DNA from: an uncultured Alistipes sp. | GTDB taxonomy: Bacteria > Bacteroidota > Bacteroidia > Bacteroidales > Rikenellaceae | Assembly (NCBI GenBank): GCA_938014215.1 | Contig: CALLRW010000020.1 | Span: 17,252-81,251, forward strand | Length of the DNA stretch: 64,000 bases | Reading direction: 5' to 3' | Shown here: positions 8,176-17,881 of the stretch, one piece after another | Position numbering within the stretch: position 1 is the first letter of the stretch | Layout of the letters: the number at the start of each line of letters is the position of its first letter | Translations under genes and position numbers: made by a program | Notes under the pieces: generated by a model | What the model saw: the letters and a program-made list of their open reading frames with translations, nothing else | Told to the model about the DNA's origin: nothing | Database searches by the model: none

Positions 8176-10881
8176 ATGAAAAATATCCTGAAATATAGTG
8201 CAGCGGCCGCGGCGATGATCTTTGCGCTGGCCTCCTGCCAGGAGTTCGAGGACTACACCGTCACGGTCGACGGTGCTCCGACGCTCGCCTATGTCAATGC
8301 CGGGGAGGACAACCTCTTCTCGACGCTGGTTTCGCATCGTCCTACGGGGTCAACCGGCAACTTCTCGACCGAATTCATCGTGCGCTGCAATACGCCGGTT
8401 CATGCGGCTACCACGGTGTCGCTCATCTACGACGCCTCGCTTGTCGAGAGTTACAATGCCGCGCACGAAACCGAATACGCCGTTCTGCCCGAGGAGTACC
8501 TCGCCGTGGAGAACGCAACGCTGACGCTTCCGGAGAACAGCCTTCAGACTGAAGAACCGGTGAAGATTGCTCTGGATTCGACAGCCAATCTGGCGAACCT
8601 GACCGAACGCTACTACCTGGCGGCCCTGCGGATCGAATCTCCGGGCATGGCCTCGAGCGAGGTGATGGGTTCCGTCTACCTGCTCGTCGAGACCGAGACC
8701 AACCTGATCCGACCGATCTCGTCGACGGATGACATGGCGGGTTTCCCGGCCGGTGACCGGGCCGAATGGACGGCCGACTGCGCGAACTTCGCCAACTTGT
8801 TCGATGGAAGCACGTCGACCTCCTCGAGCTTCTCGGCGAGCGGCAACGTCGTGACTGTCGACATGAAGACCACGCACATGATGACGGGACTGTCCATCGA
8901 CGGCGGCACGATGTCGCGTCTGTCGATCGAGTACAGCCTCGACGGCAAGAGCTGGTCGCAGGGCGGCACGCCGGCCGAAGGCGAAACGGTCAGCTCGGGT
9001 TCGACCACCTATGTAGCCATCTACGACTATGTTGAGGCCCGCTACCTGCGCTTGACGATCGACTTTGCTTTGGAGTGGGATGCCTCGATCAACGAACTCA
9101 ACGTCTACATGATCGAGAGCACCGATCCGACGCTCTACCTGATGACGGGCGAGAACAACCTGCTCAGGGGTAAGATCACCCACAAGAAGGGTGTCGGTTC
9201 GACGTGCGATCTGTCGGCTTCGTTCAAGGCCTACACGACCATCTCGTCGCAGAACGGCTATAGTGCCGCCATTGCGGCCGACAATTCGCTTGTGGCTGCC
9301 TACAACGAGCAGAACGGCACCTCGTACGAGACGCTTCCCGGGGAGTATCTGTCGCTGGAGAATGCTTCGCTGACGATTGCCGGCGGTGAGAATGCCTCGG
9401 AGGGTGAGGTGACGGTATCGCTCAAGGGCGACCTCTCGGCACTGACGGCCAAGGCGGGTTATCTCGTGCCGCTGAAGCTGACGACCACGTCGTCGGATGC
9501 CGTCGTGAGCGAGAGCCGCGGTGTGGTTTATCTGTGCATCGAGGTGGAGACGAATATCATCCGCGATATCGATTCGGCTGATGAGATGGTGGGCTTCCCG
9601 GCCGGTGGCAGCTCGGCGTGGACGGCCGACTGCGGCGATGCGGCCAATCTCTTCGACGGTAACAATGGGACGGCTGTCAGCGGACTCACCTCGTCGGGCA
9701 ACGTGATTACGGTCGACATGAAGCAGACGCAGATGGTGACCGGCCTGCACCTCCATACCTACAGCATCGGCAATGTCTCGATCGCCTACAGCCTTGATGG
9801 TGAAACGTGGGATACGGCCGGAACGGTTGCCGATAACGAATATGTCTTCAATGGCGGATCGTGGAGTGCCGGTGACTACTACGTAGCCCTGGCCGACTAC
9901 GTGGAGGCCCGTTACCTGCGTCTGTCGTTCGACTTCACGGGCTGGTACCGCAACCTCTATGAAATGGAGGTCTACCAGATCGAGAGCACCGATCCGACGA
10001 TCTATGCGCAGGGCGGCTCGGACAACGTCTTCTCCGGCACGCTGACCCACCACACGGTAGCCGGTGCCATTCCGGGTGTGAACGTTGCCTTCAACGTCCA
10101 GACGACCATTTCGTCGCCTTCGGGCTTCGAGGTGGGTGTCGAGGTCGACAACTCGCTCGTCAGCGCCTTCAACAGCGCCCACGGCACCTCGTATGCCACC
10201 ATGGAGAGCCAGTATGTCAACCTGGCGAACGTACCGTGCCTGATCCCGGCCGGCGCCAACCGCTCGACCGACCAGGTGGTCGTGACGCTGCAGGGCGACC
10301 TCTCGTCGCTGACCAATGCCGACGGATACGTCATTCCGCTGCGCCTCAAGGCCCCGTCGGGAGCCGTTGTCAGCGAGAGCCGCGGCGTGGTCTACGTGAC
10401 CGTCGATGTCGAGACGAGCAGCGAGCTCTTCCGTACGAACTTCTCCGCTTCGAGCATCGAGGGTTCGCCGGTAGCCGACCGTTCGGGCTGGAAGATCATC
10501 GCCAGCGACTCGGAGGGTGTGCACTCCGGATCCTATGATTCGCTCTTCGACGGCGACAAGGAGACCTATATCCGCACGTGGGGCGGTCCGGTCAGCTTCA
10601 CCGTCGACATGGGCCGGGAGTACGACATGACGGGCATGGTCATTACGTCATCGACCTGGTCTGGCACCTATGCTCCGAACGAGGTGATGATCGAGTGCAG
10701 CCTCGATGGCGAGGACTACCAGATGCTGGGCACGCCGTCGCAGAGCGCCGGCAGCATCGTGGTGACGCTGCCCGATGCCTACATCGCCCTCTACGGCTCG
10801 CAGAAGGTCCGTTACCTGCGCATCAACGCTTCGTACGGCAGCAACATGGGTACCGGCGAGTTCAACATCTATGCGAAATAA
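8176..10881 (+). CDS. Triple DUF1735/discoidin-repeat surface lipoprotein
   Basis: A 901-aa lipoprotein (Cys21, FALASC) built from three units of about 290 residues. Each unit has a DUF1735-like (BT_3987 N-terminal type) beta domain, recognisable by DNLFSTL or NLLRGKITH strands, LVxxYNxxxGTSY and a VVSESRGVVYLxVxVET close. Each is followed by an F5/8 type C (discoidin-like) domain with DMAGFPAGDR..WTADC, NLFDG, VDMKxTxMxTGL and YVEARYLRLxxDF motifs. Units start near residues 30, 315 and 605. The third discoidin domain is the most divergent (RTNFSASSIEGSPVADRSGW). No catalytic domain is seen, so it is probably a multivalent surface glycan-binding protein of PUL A. Confidence 0.88.
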   Translation: MKNILKYSAAAAAMIFALASCQEFEDYTVTVDGAPTLAYVNAGEDNLFSTLVSHRPTGSTGNFSTEFIVRCNTPVHAATTVSLIYDASLVESYNAAHETEYAVLPEEYLAVENATLTLPENSLQTEEPVKIALDSTANLANLTERYYLAALRIESPGMASSEVMGSVYLLVETETNLIRPISSTDDMAGFPAGDRAEWTADCANFANLFDGSTSTSSSFSASGNVVTVDMKTTHMMTGLSIDGGTMSRLSIEYSLDGKSWSQGGTPAEGETVSSGSTTYVAIYDYVEARYLRLTIDFALEWDASINELNVYMIESTDPTLYLMTGENNLLRGKITHKKGVGSTCDLSASFKAYTTISSQNGYSAAIAADNSLVAAYNEQNGTSYETLPGEYLSLENASLTIAGGENASEGEVTVSLKGDLSALTAKAGYLVPLKLTTTSSDAVVSESRGVVYLCIEVETNIIRDIDSADEMVGFPAGGSSAWTADCGDAANLFDGNNGTAVSGLTSSGNVITVDMKQTQMVTGLHLHTYSIGNVSIAYSLDGETWDTAGTVADNEYVFNGGSWSAGDYYVALADYVEARYLRLSFDFTGWYRNLYEMEVYQIESTDPTIYAQGGSDNVFSGTLTHHTVAGAIPGVNVAFNVQTTISSPSGFEVGVEVDNSLVSAFNSAHGTSYATMESQYVNLANVPCLIPAGANRSTDQVVVTLQGDLSSLTNADGYVIPLRLKAPSGAVVSESRGVVYVTVDVETSSELFRTNFSASSIEGSPVADRSGWKIIASDSEGVHSGSYDSLFDGDKETYIRTWGGPVSFTVDMGREYDMTGMVITSSTWSGTYAPNEVMIECSLDGEDYQMLGTPSQSAGSIVVTLPDAYIALYGSQKVRYLRINASYGSNMGTGEFNIYAK

Positions 10882-10900
10882 TCTAAAACGTTGACATACC

Positions 10901-12070
10901 ATGAAAACCAATAAACTGATGGCAATTCTTCTGGCGACCGCAGCAATGGCTGCGGGCTGCCAGAAGTCGCAGGAGTACACCGATGTCGTCTTCTTCACCG
11001 GCACGGAGAGTTCTCCCGTGACGAACGTCTACATCGACGGACCGTCGACCGTATCGGTGAGCATCACCTCGTCGACCAAGGTGACCGAAGATGTCGGCGT
11101 CTACCTTGAGGTCGAGGGCTCGGAACTGGACAGCTACAACGCCGAGCACGGCACCTCGTACCGGATTCTGCCCGAAGGCAGCTATGCGCTGTCGACCACC
11201 GAGGCGCGCATTGCGGCCGGATCGGCCGTGTCGGACCCCGTGTCGGTCGAGATTCTTTCGATGGACGACCTCGAGTTCGGCGTCCTGTACTGCCTGCCGC
11301 TCCACATCACCGGCACGACGACCGGCATGTCGGTGCTGGGGGCTTCGCAGACGACCTACATCGTCTTCAACCAGCTGATCAAGACCCGCGGCGTCGACCT
11401 GGGCGGTTCGTGGAACATCGACATGGAGAAGACCATGAAGGGCAAGTCGGAACTGGCCAATCTGCCGGCCTGCACGATGGAGATCCGCATGTATGCCAAG
11501 GGTTGGAGCTCGCTTTCGCACGGCATCTCGTCGCTGATCGGCGTTGAGGAGAACTTCATGCTCCGAATCGGCGACGTCAGCATCGGCGGTGTCGACGAGC
11601 CGCGCAGCATCCTCAACGTGGCCGGCCGCGGCTCGACGCTTGCGGCGCTGGACAACCCGCTGAGCCTGAACCGCTGGTACCATGTTGCCACGGTTGACGA
11701 CGGTTCGAACCTGAAACTCTATATCGACGGTGTCGAGGTAGCCTCGGTTTCGTCGTCCGACCGCGATCCGGTGAACCTGGGCTACTACTACAACAGTGCC
11801 TTCTGCATCGGCCGTTCGGCCAACGACTACCGCCGCTTCAACGGCATGGTGAGCGAGGCCCGTGTCTGGAGCCGTGCGCTGACGCCGACCGAGATGCTCA
11901 ACAACCAGTGCTACGTCAATCCCGAGACGGCCGAGGGGCTGATCGGTTACTGGCGGCTGGACGAGGCCGAGGATCGAGTCTTCAAGGATATCTCGGGGAA
12001 CGGCTACGACGGTGAAGCGACGAGCAATCCCGTCTGGACCGAGGAGATCCACTGCCCGGTTGTGGAATAA
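10901..12070 (+). CDS. DUF1735/LamG-domain surface glycan-binding lipoprotein (PUL A)
   Basis: A 389-aa lipoprotein with Cys20 (AAMAAGC). An N-terminal DUF1735 domain (about 25-150, SYNAEHGTSYRILPEGSY) is followed by a concanavalin A/laminin G-like domain (about 165-385). Marks of the second domain are NRWYHVATVDDGSNLKLYID, FCIGRSANDYRRFNGMVSEA, VWSRALTPTEM and GLIGYWRLDEA. Proteins of this layout accompany GH18 PULs and bind glycan at the surface. It is the last gene of the susC-led group; a gap of about 100 bases separates it from the DUF1573 gene. Confidence 0.88.
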   Translation: MKTNKLMAILLATAAMAAGCQKSQEYTDVVFFTGTESSPVTNVYIDGPSTVSVSITSSTKVTEDVGVYLEVEGSELDSYNAEHGTSYRILPEGSYALSTTEARIAAGSAVSDPVSVEILSMDDLEFGVLYCLPLHITGTTTGMSVLGASQTTYIVFNQLIKTRGVDLGGSWNIDMEKTMKGKSELANLPACTMEIRMYAKGWSSLSHGISSLIGVEENFMLRIGDVSIGGVDEPRSILNVAGRGSTLAALDNPLSLNRWYHVATVDDGSNLKLYIDGVEVASVSSSDRDPVNLGYYYNSAFCIGRSANDYRRFNGMVSEARVWSRALTPTEMLNNQCYVNPETAEGLIGYWRLDEAEDRVFKDISGNGYDGEATSNPVWTEEIHCPVVE

Positions 12071-12173
12071 TGAACCGGGAATCTCCGATAGCATGATACC
12101 TGGATCGGGCGGTTGCTGCGTACAGCGGCCGCCCGTATCCTTATTTGTGACAATAATCTTTCAATCGAAAACG

Positions 12174-12923
12174 ATGAATCCGATCTGCCGAATGGTGTAC
12201 GGTTTGGGTGCGCTGGCGTTGTTGCCCGGCGCGGCCGCGGCACAGTCGCATGCGCGGCTGCTGCGGTTCGATGCACCGGTGTGCGAACTGGACACGGTGC
12301 GCGAGGTCGACGGGCCGGTGCGCTTGCGCTATGCCTTCACGAACGTGGCCGACAAGCCCGTCGTGCTGCTCGACGTGCATACGCAGTGCGGGTGCCTGCA
12401 GCCCACGTTCAGCCGCGAGGCCGTGGCGCCGGGCGGACGGGGAGTCGTCGAGGCGGTGTTCGATCCTGCGAACCGCCTGGGCGACTTTTCGTTTGGCCTG
12501 ACGGTGCTCGCGACCAACGGCGACTACAAGAAGTTCAACACGCTGATCGCCCGCGGATATGTCGTCAACCGGCTGCCCGAATGGGAGATCTTCCATCCGT
12601 GGGTGCTTTCGCCGCTCTTCCGGGCCGATGTCGAGGCGGTGGGGATGCGGCGTTTCCGCCCCTGGGACCGCATGCGCGACCGCCGGCGCGAGATCCGGCT
12701 CTACAACACGTCGGATCGTACGCTCCGCCCGCGCTATGATTCGGGCAGCGGCTACCTGCGGATGAGCGGGCCGGCGGAGATTGCGCCCCACAGCGAGGCG
12801 GTTGTGGTCTACAGCCTGAATCCGCGCTGGATGGAGCCGGGACCCTTCGTGATCCGTTCGACGGTGCGTGTCGACGACACGGAGACCGTTATCGAGGTCC
12901 GGGGATTGATCGATGATAAATGA
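12174..12923 (+). CDS. DUF1573-domain exported protein
   Basis: A 249-aa protein with a signal peptide ending near AAAAQ. Residues about 28-115 form a DUF1573 immunoglobulin-like domain (RYAFTNVADKPVVLLDVHTQ, then CGC, and VVEAVFDPANRLGDFSF). The C-terminal half holds a second beta domain (IRLYNTSDRTLRP, GPAEIAPHSEAVVVYSLNP). The start is the ATG at MNPICRMV; a longer open frame overlaps the previous gene and is not protein-like. The stop overlaps the GH3 start by 4 bases (ATGA), implying translational coupling. Function is unknown; DUF1573 proteins are common next to Bacteroidetes glycan loci. Confidence 0.8.
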   Translation: MNPICRMVYGLGALALLPGAAAAQSHARLLRFDAPVCELDTVREVDGPVRLRYAFTNVADKPVVLLDVHTQCGCLQPTFSREAVAPGGRGVVEAVFDPANRLGDFSFGLTVLATNGDYKKFNTLIARGYVVNRLPEWEIFHPWVLSPLFRADVEAVGMRRFRPWDRMRDRRREIRLYNTSDRTLRPRYDSGSGYLRMSGPAEIAPHSEAVVVYSLNPRWMEPGPFVIRSTVRVDDTETVIEVRGLIDDK

Positions 12924-15244
12924 ATACGATGATGAAATACAGACTCTTCTATCTGCTGTTGGCCGCCGGATTTGCGGCGTGCGGGGGCGACTGGCACGAT
13001 GCCTCGCTGCCGCCCCAACGGCGGGCCGAACTGCTGACGGCCGAGATGACGCTCGACGAGAAGATCGGGCAGCTGCAATCGCCCTACGGCTGGGAGATGT
13101 ACGAACGCCGGGGTGACTCGGTGATGTTGACCGAGCGGTTCCGGCAGGCTGTCGAGGAGGAGCATATCGGCATGCTGTGGGGGGCGTTCCGGGCCGATCC
13201 GTGGACGCAGAAGAACCTCGAGACGGGTCTTACGCCGCGGCTGGCGGCCCGCCTGGCCAACCGCATGCAGCGCTACGTCATCGAGCATTCGCGGCTGGGC
13301 ATTCCCCTGTTCCTGGCCGAGGAGGCCCCGCACGGCCACATGGCCATCGGTGCGACGGTCTTCCCGACGGCTACGGGACAGGCCTCGACGTGGAACCCCG
13401 CGCTGATCGGGCGCATGGGTGAGACGGTGGCCTCGGAGATCCGCCTGCAGGGCGGGCATATCGCCTACGGGCCGGTGCTGGATATCGTGCGTGATCCGCG
13501 CTGGTCGCGGGTCGAGGAGTCCTACGGCGAGGATCCCTTCCTGGCGGCCCGCATGGGCGAGGCCTATGTGCGGGGAATGGGGTCGTCCGACCTTTCGGAT
13601 CCGCGGCACGCCCTCTCGACGCTCAAGCACTTCATCGCCTACGGTGCCTCGGAGGCGGGGCAGAACGGAGGCCCGAACCTGCTGGGCGAACGCGAACTGC
13701 GTGAAACCTATCTGCCGCCGTTCCGGGCGGCGATCGAGGCCGGAGCCCGCTCGGTGATGACGGCCTACAACTCGGTGGACGGCATTCCGTGCACCTGCAA
13801 CCGCCATACGCTGACCGACATTCTGCGCGGTGAGTGGGGTTTCGACGGCTTTGTCGTCTCGGATCTGGTGAGCATCGAGGGGCTGTGGGAGACCCACGGT
13901 GTGGCGGCGGATGTGGCCGATGCGGCGCGTCAGGCGCTCGATGCGGGGGTTGACGTTGACCTGCGCGGGGCGGCCTTCGCCACGCTGAAGGAGTCGGTCG
14001 AGGCGGGTCTTGTCCCGGAGGAGGAGATCGACCGGGCGGTGCGGCGCGTGCTGGCGCTGAAGTTCGAGATGGGGCTCTTCGAAAACCCCTATGTCGAAGA
14101 GGAGGCGGCTGTCGAGGTGGGTTCCGAGTCCCATTCGGAGGTGGCGCTGGAGGTGGCCCGGCAGTCGGTCACGCTGCTCGAAAACCGGGACGGCATACTT
14201 CCGCTCGATGCCGCGAAGCTGCGCCGCGTGGCGGTCGTCGGGCCCAATGCCGACCGCATCTACAACCAGTTGGGCGACTATACGGCCCAGCAGTCGGCCG
14301 CCAATACGATCCGCAACGGTCTGGAGCGGGCCCTGGGATGCGGGCGCGTGGAGTACGTGCGCGGCTGTGCCGTGCGTGATCCGGATGCGTCGGAGATCCC
14401 GGCTGCGGTGGCTGCGGCACGAAGGGCGGATGTCGTCGTGGCGGTGGTCGGCGGATCGAGCGCCCGGGATTTCGGGACGGAGTTCCTTGCTACCGGGGCT
14501 GCCAAGGCCACGAACCGCGCGGTGAACGACATGGAGTGCGGCGAGGGCAACGACCGTGCGACGCTCTCGCTCATGGGCGCCCAGCAGCAGCTGCTCGAGG
14601 CGCTGAAGGCCACGGGTCGCCCGCTGGTGGTGGTCTACGTGGCCGGACGGCCTCTGGACATGCGCTGGGCCTCGGAACAGGCCTCGGCACTGCTCGTGGC
14701 GTGGTATCCCGGCCAGCGGGGCGGTGATGCCGTGGCCGACGTGCTGCTCGGACGGGTCAATCCCGCGGGCCGTCTGCCGCTGACGATTCCGCGCGAGGTG
14801 GGGCAGCTTCCCCTCTACTACAACAAGCGCCGCCCGGCCAACCACGACTATACGGATGCTTCGGCACAGCCGCTCTATCCCTTTGGCTACGGACTGAGCT
14901 ACTCCCGCTTCGAGTACGACTCGCTGCGGGTCGAGCCGTCGGCCGACGGTTTCGAGGTCTCGTGCACGGTCCGCAACGTTTCGCAGCGTGACGGCGACGA
15001 GGTCGTGCAGCTCTATGTCACGGATCCCGTGGCCTCGACCGTGCGTCCGGTCCGCCGGCTGTGCGGATTCAGCCGGGTGACGATCCCGGCCGGAGCCTCG
15101 CGGCGGGTGCAGTTCGGAGTGGGGGAGGAGTCCCTCGCGCTGATCGATCGTGAAGGACGCCGCGTGGTCGAACCCGGTGACTTCGAATTTGCCGTCGGAG
15201 CCTCGTCGGAGGATCTGAAACTCAAAACTACCGTAACTTACTGA
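12920..15244 (+). CDS. GH3-family glycoside hydrolase, lipoprotein
   Basis: A 774-aa beta-glycosidase, probably periplasmic or surface-anchored (signal peptide with lipobox Cys21, AAGFAAC). Order: GH3 N-terminal barrel (about 40-370) with ERRGD and EEAPHGHMAIGATVFP, LKHFIAYGA, and the nucleophile Asp315 in GFVVSDLVSIEG; C-terminal alpha/beta domain (about 405-620) with VAVVGPNADR, LVVVYVAGRPLDMRWASEQA and GRLPLTIPREVGQLPLYYN; fibronectin III-like domain (about 665-740). This layout is that of beta-glucosidase/xylosidase-type GH3, so the exact sugar is not predicted. It overlaps the DUF1573 gene by 4 bases and precedes GH20 by 7 bases, suggesting it trims sugars from the same glycan. Confidence 0.93.
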   Translation: MNTMMKYRLFYLLLAAGFAACGGDWHDASLPPQRRAELLTAEMTLDEKIGQLQSPYGWEMYERRGDSVMLTERFRQAVEEEHIGMLWGAFRADPWTQKNLETGLTPRLAARLANRMQRYVIEHSRLGIPLFLAEEAPHGHMAIGATVFPTATGQASTWNPALIGRMGETVASEIRLQGGHIAYGPVLDIVRDPRWSRVEESYGEDPFLAARMGEAYVRGMGSSDLSDPRHALSTLKHFIAYGASEAGQNGGPNLLGERELRETYLPPFRAAIEAGARSVMTAYNSVDGIPCTCNRHTLTDILRGEWGFDGFVVSDLVSIEGLWETHGVAADVADAARQALDAGVDVDLRGAAFATLKESVEAGLVPEEEIDRAVRRVLALKFEMGLFENPYVEEEAAVEVGSESHSEVALEVARQSVTLLENRDGILPLDAAKLRRVAVVGPNADRIYNQLGDYTAQQSAANTIRNGLERALGCGRVEYVRGCAVRDPDASEIPAAVAAARRADVVVAVVGGSSARDFGTEFLATGAAKATNRAVNDMECGEGNDRATLSLMGAQQQLLEALKATGRPLVVVYVAGRPLDMRWASEQASALLVAWYPGQRGGDAVADVLLGRVNPAGRLPLTIPREVGQLPLYYNKRRPANHDYTDASAQPLYPFGYGLSYSRFEYDSLRVEPSADGFEVSCTVRNVSQRDGDEVVQLYVTDPVASTVRPVRRLCGFSRVTIPAGASRRVQFGVGEESLALIDREGRRVVEPGDFEFAVGASSEDLKLKTTVTY

Positions 15245-15251
15245 TTTGTCC

Positions 15252-17498
15252 ATGAATGTGATCCGTATAACCGTGGCGGCGCTTCTGCTGCTCGCCTTGA
15301 ATGCCTGCTCGGATGTCCGACCCGAGGCGGCGTTGTTGATCCCGGCTCCGGTGGAAGTCGTTTCGGATCGCGGTACGCTCGATCTTTCGTATGGCGTGGC
15401 GCCCCGCACCGAACAGCCGGCCCTGCAGCCGGCCGTCGAACTGCTTGCCCGGAGTCTGACCGACGATGGGGTTCGGGTCGGCGGGCCGCAGGCCGCACCG
15501 GTCGATCTCAAACTCGATACGGCACTGGCCCGGTCGTGCTACCGCCTGGCGGTGCGGCGCGACGGCATCGAACTGCGTGGCGGTTCGTACGAGGCGGTGA
15601 TCTGGGCCACGTCGACGCTTCGGCAGCTGCTCTGGCGGGGATATGACGCCCGGCAGCTCTCCTGTATGGAGATTGTCGACGAACCGCGTTTCGTGTGGCG
15701 GGGCGTGATGCTCGACGTGGCGCGCCACTTCTTCACGGTCGGCGAGGTTGAGTCGCTCATCGACCGCATGGCCCTCTACAAACTCAACCGCCTGCATCTG
15801 CACCTGACCGACGATCAGGGTTGGCGCATCGAGATCCGCCGCTATCCGCAGCTCACGGAATGCGGGGCCTGGCGCCACCCGGACCGCAACGATTCGCTCT
15901 GTCTGGAGCGGGCCGCCGCCGACCGCGACCGTCGGTTCCTGTTGCCGCAGGACCGCCTGCGCGACGGCCTCTATGGCGGATACTATACGCAGCAGCAGAT
16001 CCGCGAACTGGTGGCCTATGCCGCCGTGCGCGGGGTGGAGATCATCCCCGAGATCGATTTTCCGGGCCATTCGCTGGCGGCGCTGCGGGCGCTGCCCGAG
16101 CTCTCGTGCGACGGCCGCGGCGGGGCCTGGGGCGAGGCGTTCACCACGCCGCTCTGCCTGGGACGCGACGCGACGCTGGACTTTTGCCGCAACGTGCTGA
16201 CCGAGATTTTCGAACTCTTTCCGTCGCGCTACGTCCATATCGGCGGTGACGAGGTCGAGCGTACGGCCTGGGAGCACTGTCCGCACTGCCGGCAGCGGGT
16301 GGCCGATCTCGGACTGGCGGGGGTTGACGAGCTGCAGCCGTGGTTTACCCGCGAACTCGAACGCTTCCTGCGGGATCATGGCCGGCAGCTGGTCGGTTGG
16401 GACGAGGTGGCCCGTGACGGACTCTCGCCGCAGAGCCGCGTGATGTGGTGGCGCAACTGGAACCCCGGGACGCTCAACGACGCCCTGCAGCAGGGGCTGC
16501 ACGTGATCATCTCCTCGTCGGAATACTACTATTTCAGCGAGGTGCAGGACCGTAATTCGCTGTCGAAGGTCTACGCCTACGACCCGGTGCCGAGCGGCAT
16601 GCCGGGGTACGAACGGCTGATCGACGGCGTGCAGGGCCACCTCTGGAGCGAGACCGCTCCCACGAAGGAGGCGGTCGGCGTGCGGCTCTTCCCGCGGCTG
16701 ATGGCCCTTGCCGAGACGGCCTGGTGCCGTCCCGGGCGGAAGGATTTCGAGGGGTTCCTGCGGCGGCTGCCGCGCCACCTCGAGGAGCTTTCGCACAGCG
16801 GCTGGAGCTACCGCCTGCGCGATGTGGAGGGGGTCTGCGACCGCAACGTTTTCGTCGGCCGGACGATGGTCGACCTGCAGGTCCCCGACGGAGCGACACT
16901 CTACTACACGCTCGACGGATCGGTTCCCGATACGGCTTCGATGCGCTACACGGTCCCCTTCATCGTGGCGAAGGATTGCCGGCTGCGGATGCGCTGCTAT
17001 GATGCACGCGGCGTGGAGGGCGACCTGGCCGAGGCCCGCTTCGAGGAGTCGGACTTCCTGCCGGCCGCAGATCCCGACGGCACACTCTCCGAAGGACTGC
17101 TGGTCCGCTGGTTCGATTTCGAGGGTTCGTGCTGCGCCGATATCGACAAGGCGCCGCTCAAGGAGAACTTCATCAGCGGCGGCGTCGGCATCCCGGAGAA
17201 CGTTGTCGGCAACATCGGTCTCGTCTTCGACGGCTACATCGAGATCCCGGCCGACGGCATCTACTCGTTCTATACCTACTCCGACGACGGGAGTACGCTG
17301 CGGGTCGGGGGGCGCCTGGCGGTCGACAACGACGGTCTCCATTCGCGGACCGAGCGCAGCGGACAGGTGGCCCTGCGGCGGGGCATGCACCCCATCGAGA
17401 TCCGCTATTTCGATACGAACGGCGGGATCCTGGAGGCGGGGATGATCGATGCCAATGGGCGCCGCCTCCCCTTCACGGCCGGGATGTTCAAACATTGA
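15252..17498 (+). CDS. GH20 beta-N-acetylhexosaminidase with PA14 domain, lipoprotein
   Basis: A 748-aa exo-hexosaminidase that removes terminal GlcNAc or GalNAc. Cys19 lipobox (LALNAC). Domains: GH20b N-terminal domain (about 28-145); GH20 TIM barrel (about 148-500) with RGVMLDVARHFF, LHLHLTDDQGWRIEI and the catalytic Asp333-Glu334 pair in HIGGDE; a chitobiase C-terminal-type beta domain (about 535-605, TLYYTLDGSVPDTASMRY); and a C-terminal PA14 domain (about 610-735, GLVFDGYIEIPADGIYSFYT, YSDDGSTLRVGG). PA14 is usually a carbohydrate-binding module. The start is ATG at MNVIRITV rather than an upstream TTG. A strong terminator follows, so this ends the transcript. Confidence 0.95.
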   Translation: MNVIRITVAALLLLALNACSDVRPEAALLIPAPVEVVSDRGTLDLSYGVAPRTEQPALQPAVELLARSLTDDGVRVGGPQAAPVDLKLDTALARSCYRLAVRRDGIELRGGSYEAVIWATSTLRQLLWRGYDARQLSCMEIVDEPRFVWRGVMLDVARHFFTVGEVESLIDRMALYKLNRLHLHLTDDQGWRIEIRRYPQLTECGAWRHPDRNDSLCLERAAADRDRRFLLPQDRLRDGLYGGYYTQQQIRELVAYAAVRGVEIIPEIDFPGHSLAALRALPELSCDGRGGAWGEAFTTPLCLGRDATLDFCRNVLTEIFELFPSRYVHIGGDEVERTAWEHCPHCRQRVADLGLAGVDELQPWFTRELERFLRDHGRQLVGWDEVARDGLSPQSRVMWWRNWNPGTLNDALQQGLHVIISSSEYYYFSEVQDRNSLSKVYAYDPVPSGMPGYERLIDGVQGHLWSETAPTKEAVGVRLFPRLMALAETAWCRPGRKDFEGFLRRLPRHLEELSHSGWSYRLRDVEGVCDRNVFVGRTMVDLQVPDGATLYYTLDGSVPDTASMRYTVPFIVAKDCRLRMRCYDARGVEGDLAEARFEESDFLPAADPDGTLSEGLLVRWFDFEGSCCADIDKAPLKENFISGGVGIPENVVGNIGLVFDGYIEIPADGIYSFYTYSDDGSTLRVGGRLAVDNDGLHSRTERSGQVALRRGMHPIEIRYFDTNGGILEAGMIDANGRRLPFTAGMFKH

Positions 17499-17524
17499 TC
17501 CGCCGTTGTCCGTCACGATTCGGG

Positions 17525-17564
17525 GCCGGAATCCGCTGCATGCGGGTTCCGGCTCCGGCTTTTT
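17525..17564 (+). terminator. Rho-independent terminator after GH20
   Basis: GCCGGAATCCGC (17525-17536) pairs with GCGGGTTCCGGC (17542-17553) with one G-T wobble and a 5-base loop. A second GCC-rich step and TTTTT (17560-17564) follow. It lies 27 bases after the GH20 stop. Confidence 0.8.
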
Positions 17565-17655
17565 GTGCGGGGACCGGCAGGGTGGGGCGGTATGATCGAT
17601 TGCCTGCCCGAAGGAGAACTCCGGCAGCAAAAATTGCAATAATTCCGATAAATCC

Positions 17656-17684
17656 TTGTAATTCTCAAAAAAAGAGTATCTTTG
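17656..17684 (+). promoter_or_regulatory. Bacteroidetes-type promoter for the PUL B sigma gene
   Basis: A -7 box TATCTTTG (17677-17684) matches TAnnTTTG, with TTG at 17656-17658 and an 18-base spacer. The next gene starts at 17882, so the transcript would have a long (about 190-base) GC-rich leader in which no gene was recognised. Confidence 0.6.
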
Positions 17685-17881
17685 CCCGCGAGATGGTCCT
17701 CACCCGTGCGGTCGGACCGTGCGAAACCTCTCTCTCCACACTCCTCCCGAATGGCCGGTCCATGCAGGACCGGTTGTTGCGATATGGGAGGCCGAGTCCG
17801 TTGCGTGGCGGTCGGAATGTGCCGACCGCGGAATGAATCGGCTCTCGGGTGACTCAGCGTGTTGATCAAGTGAGATTCAAG

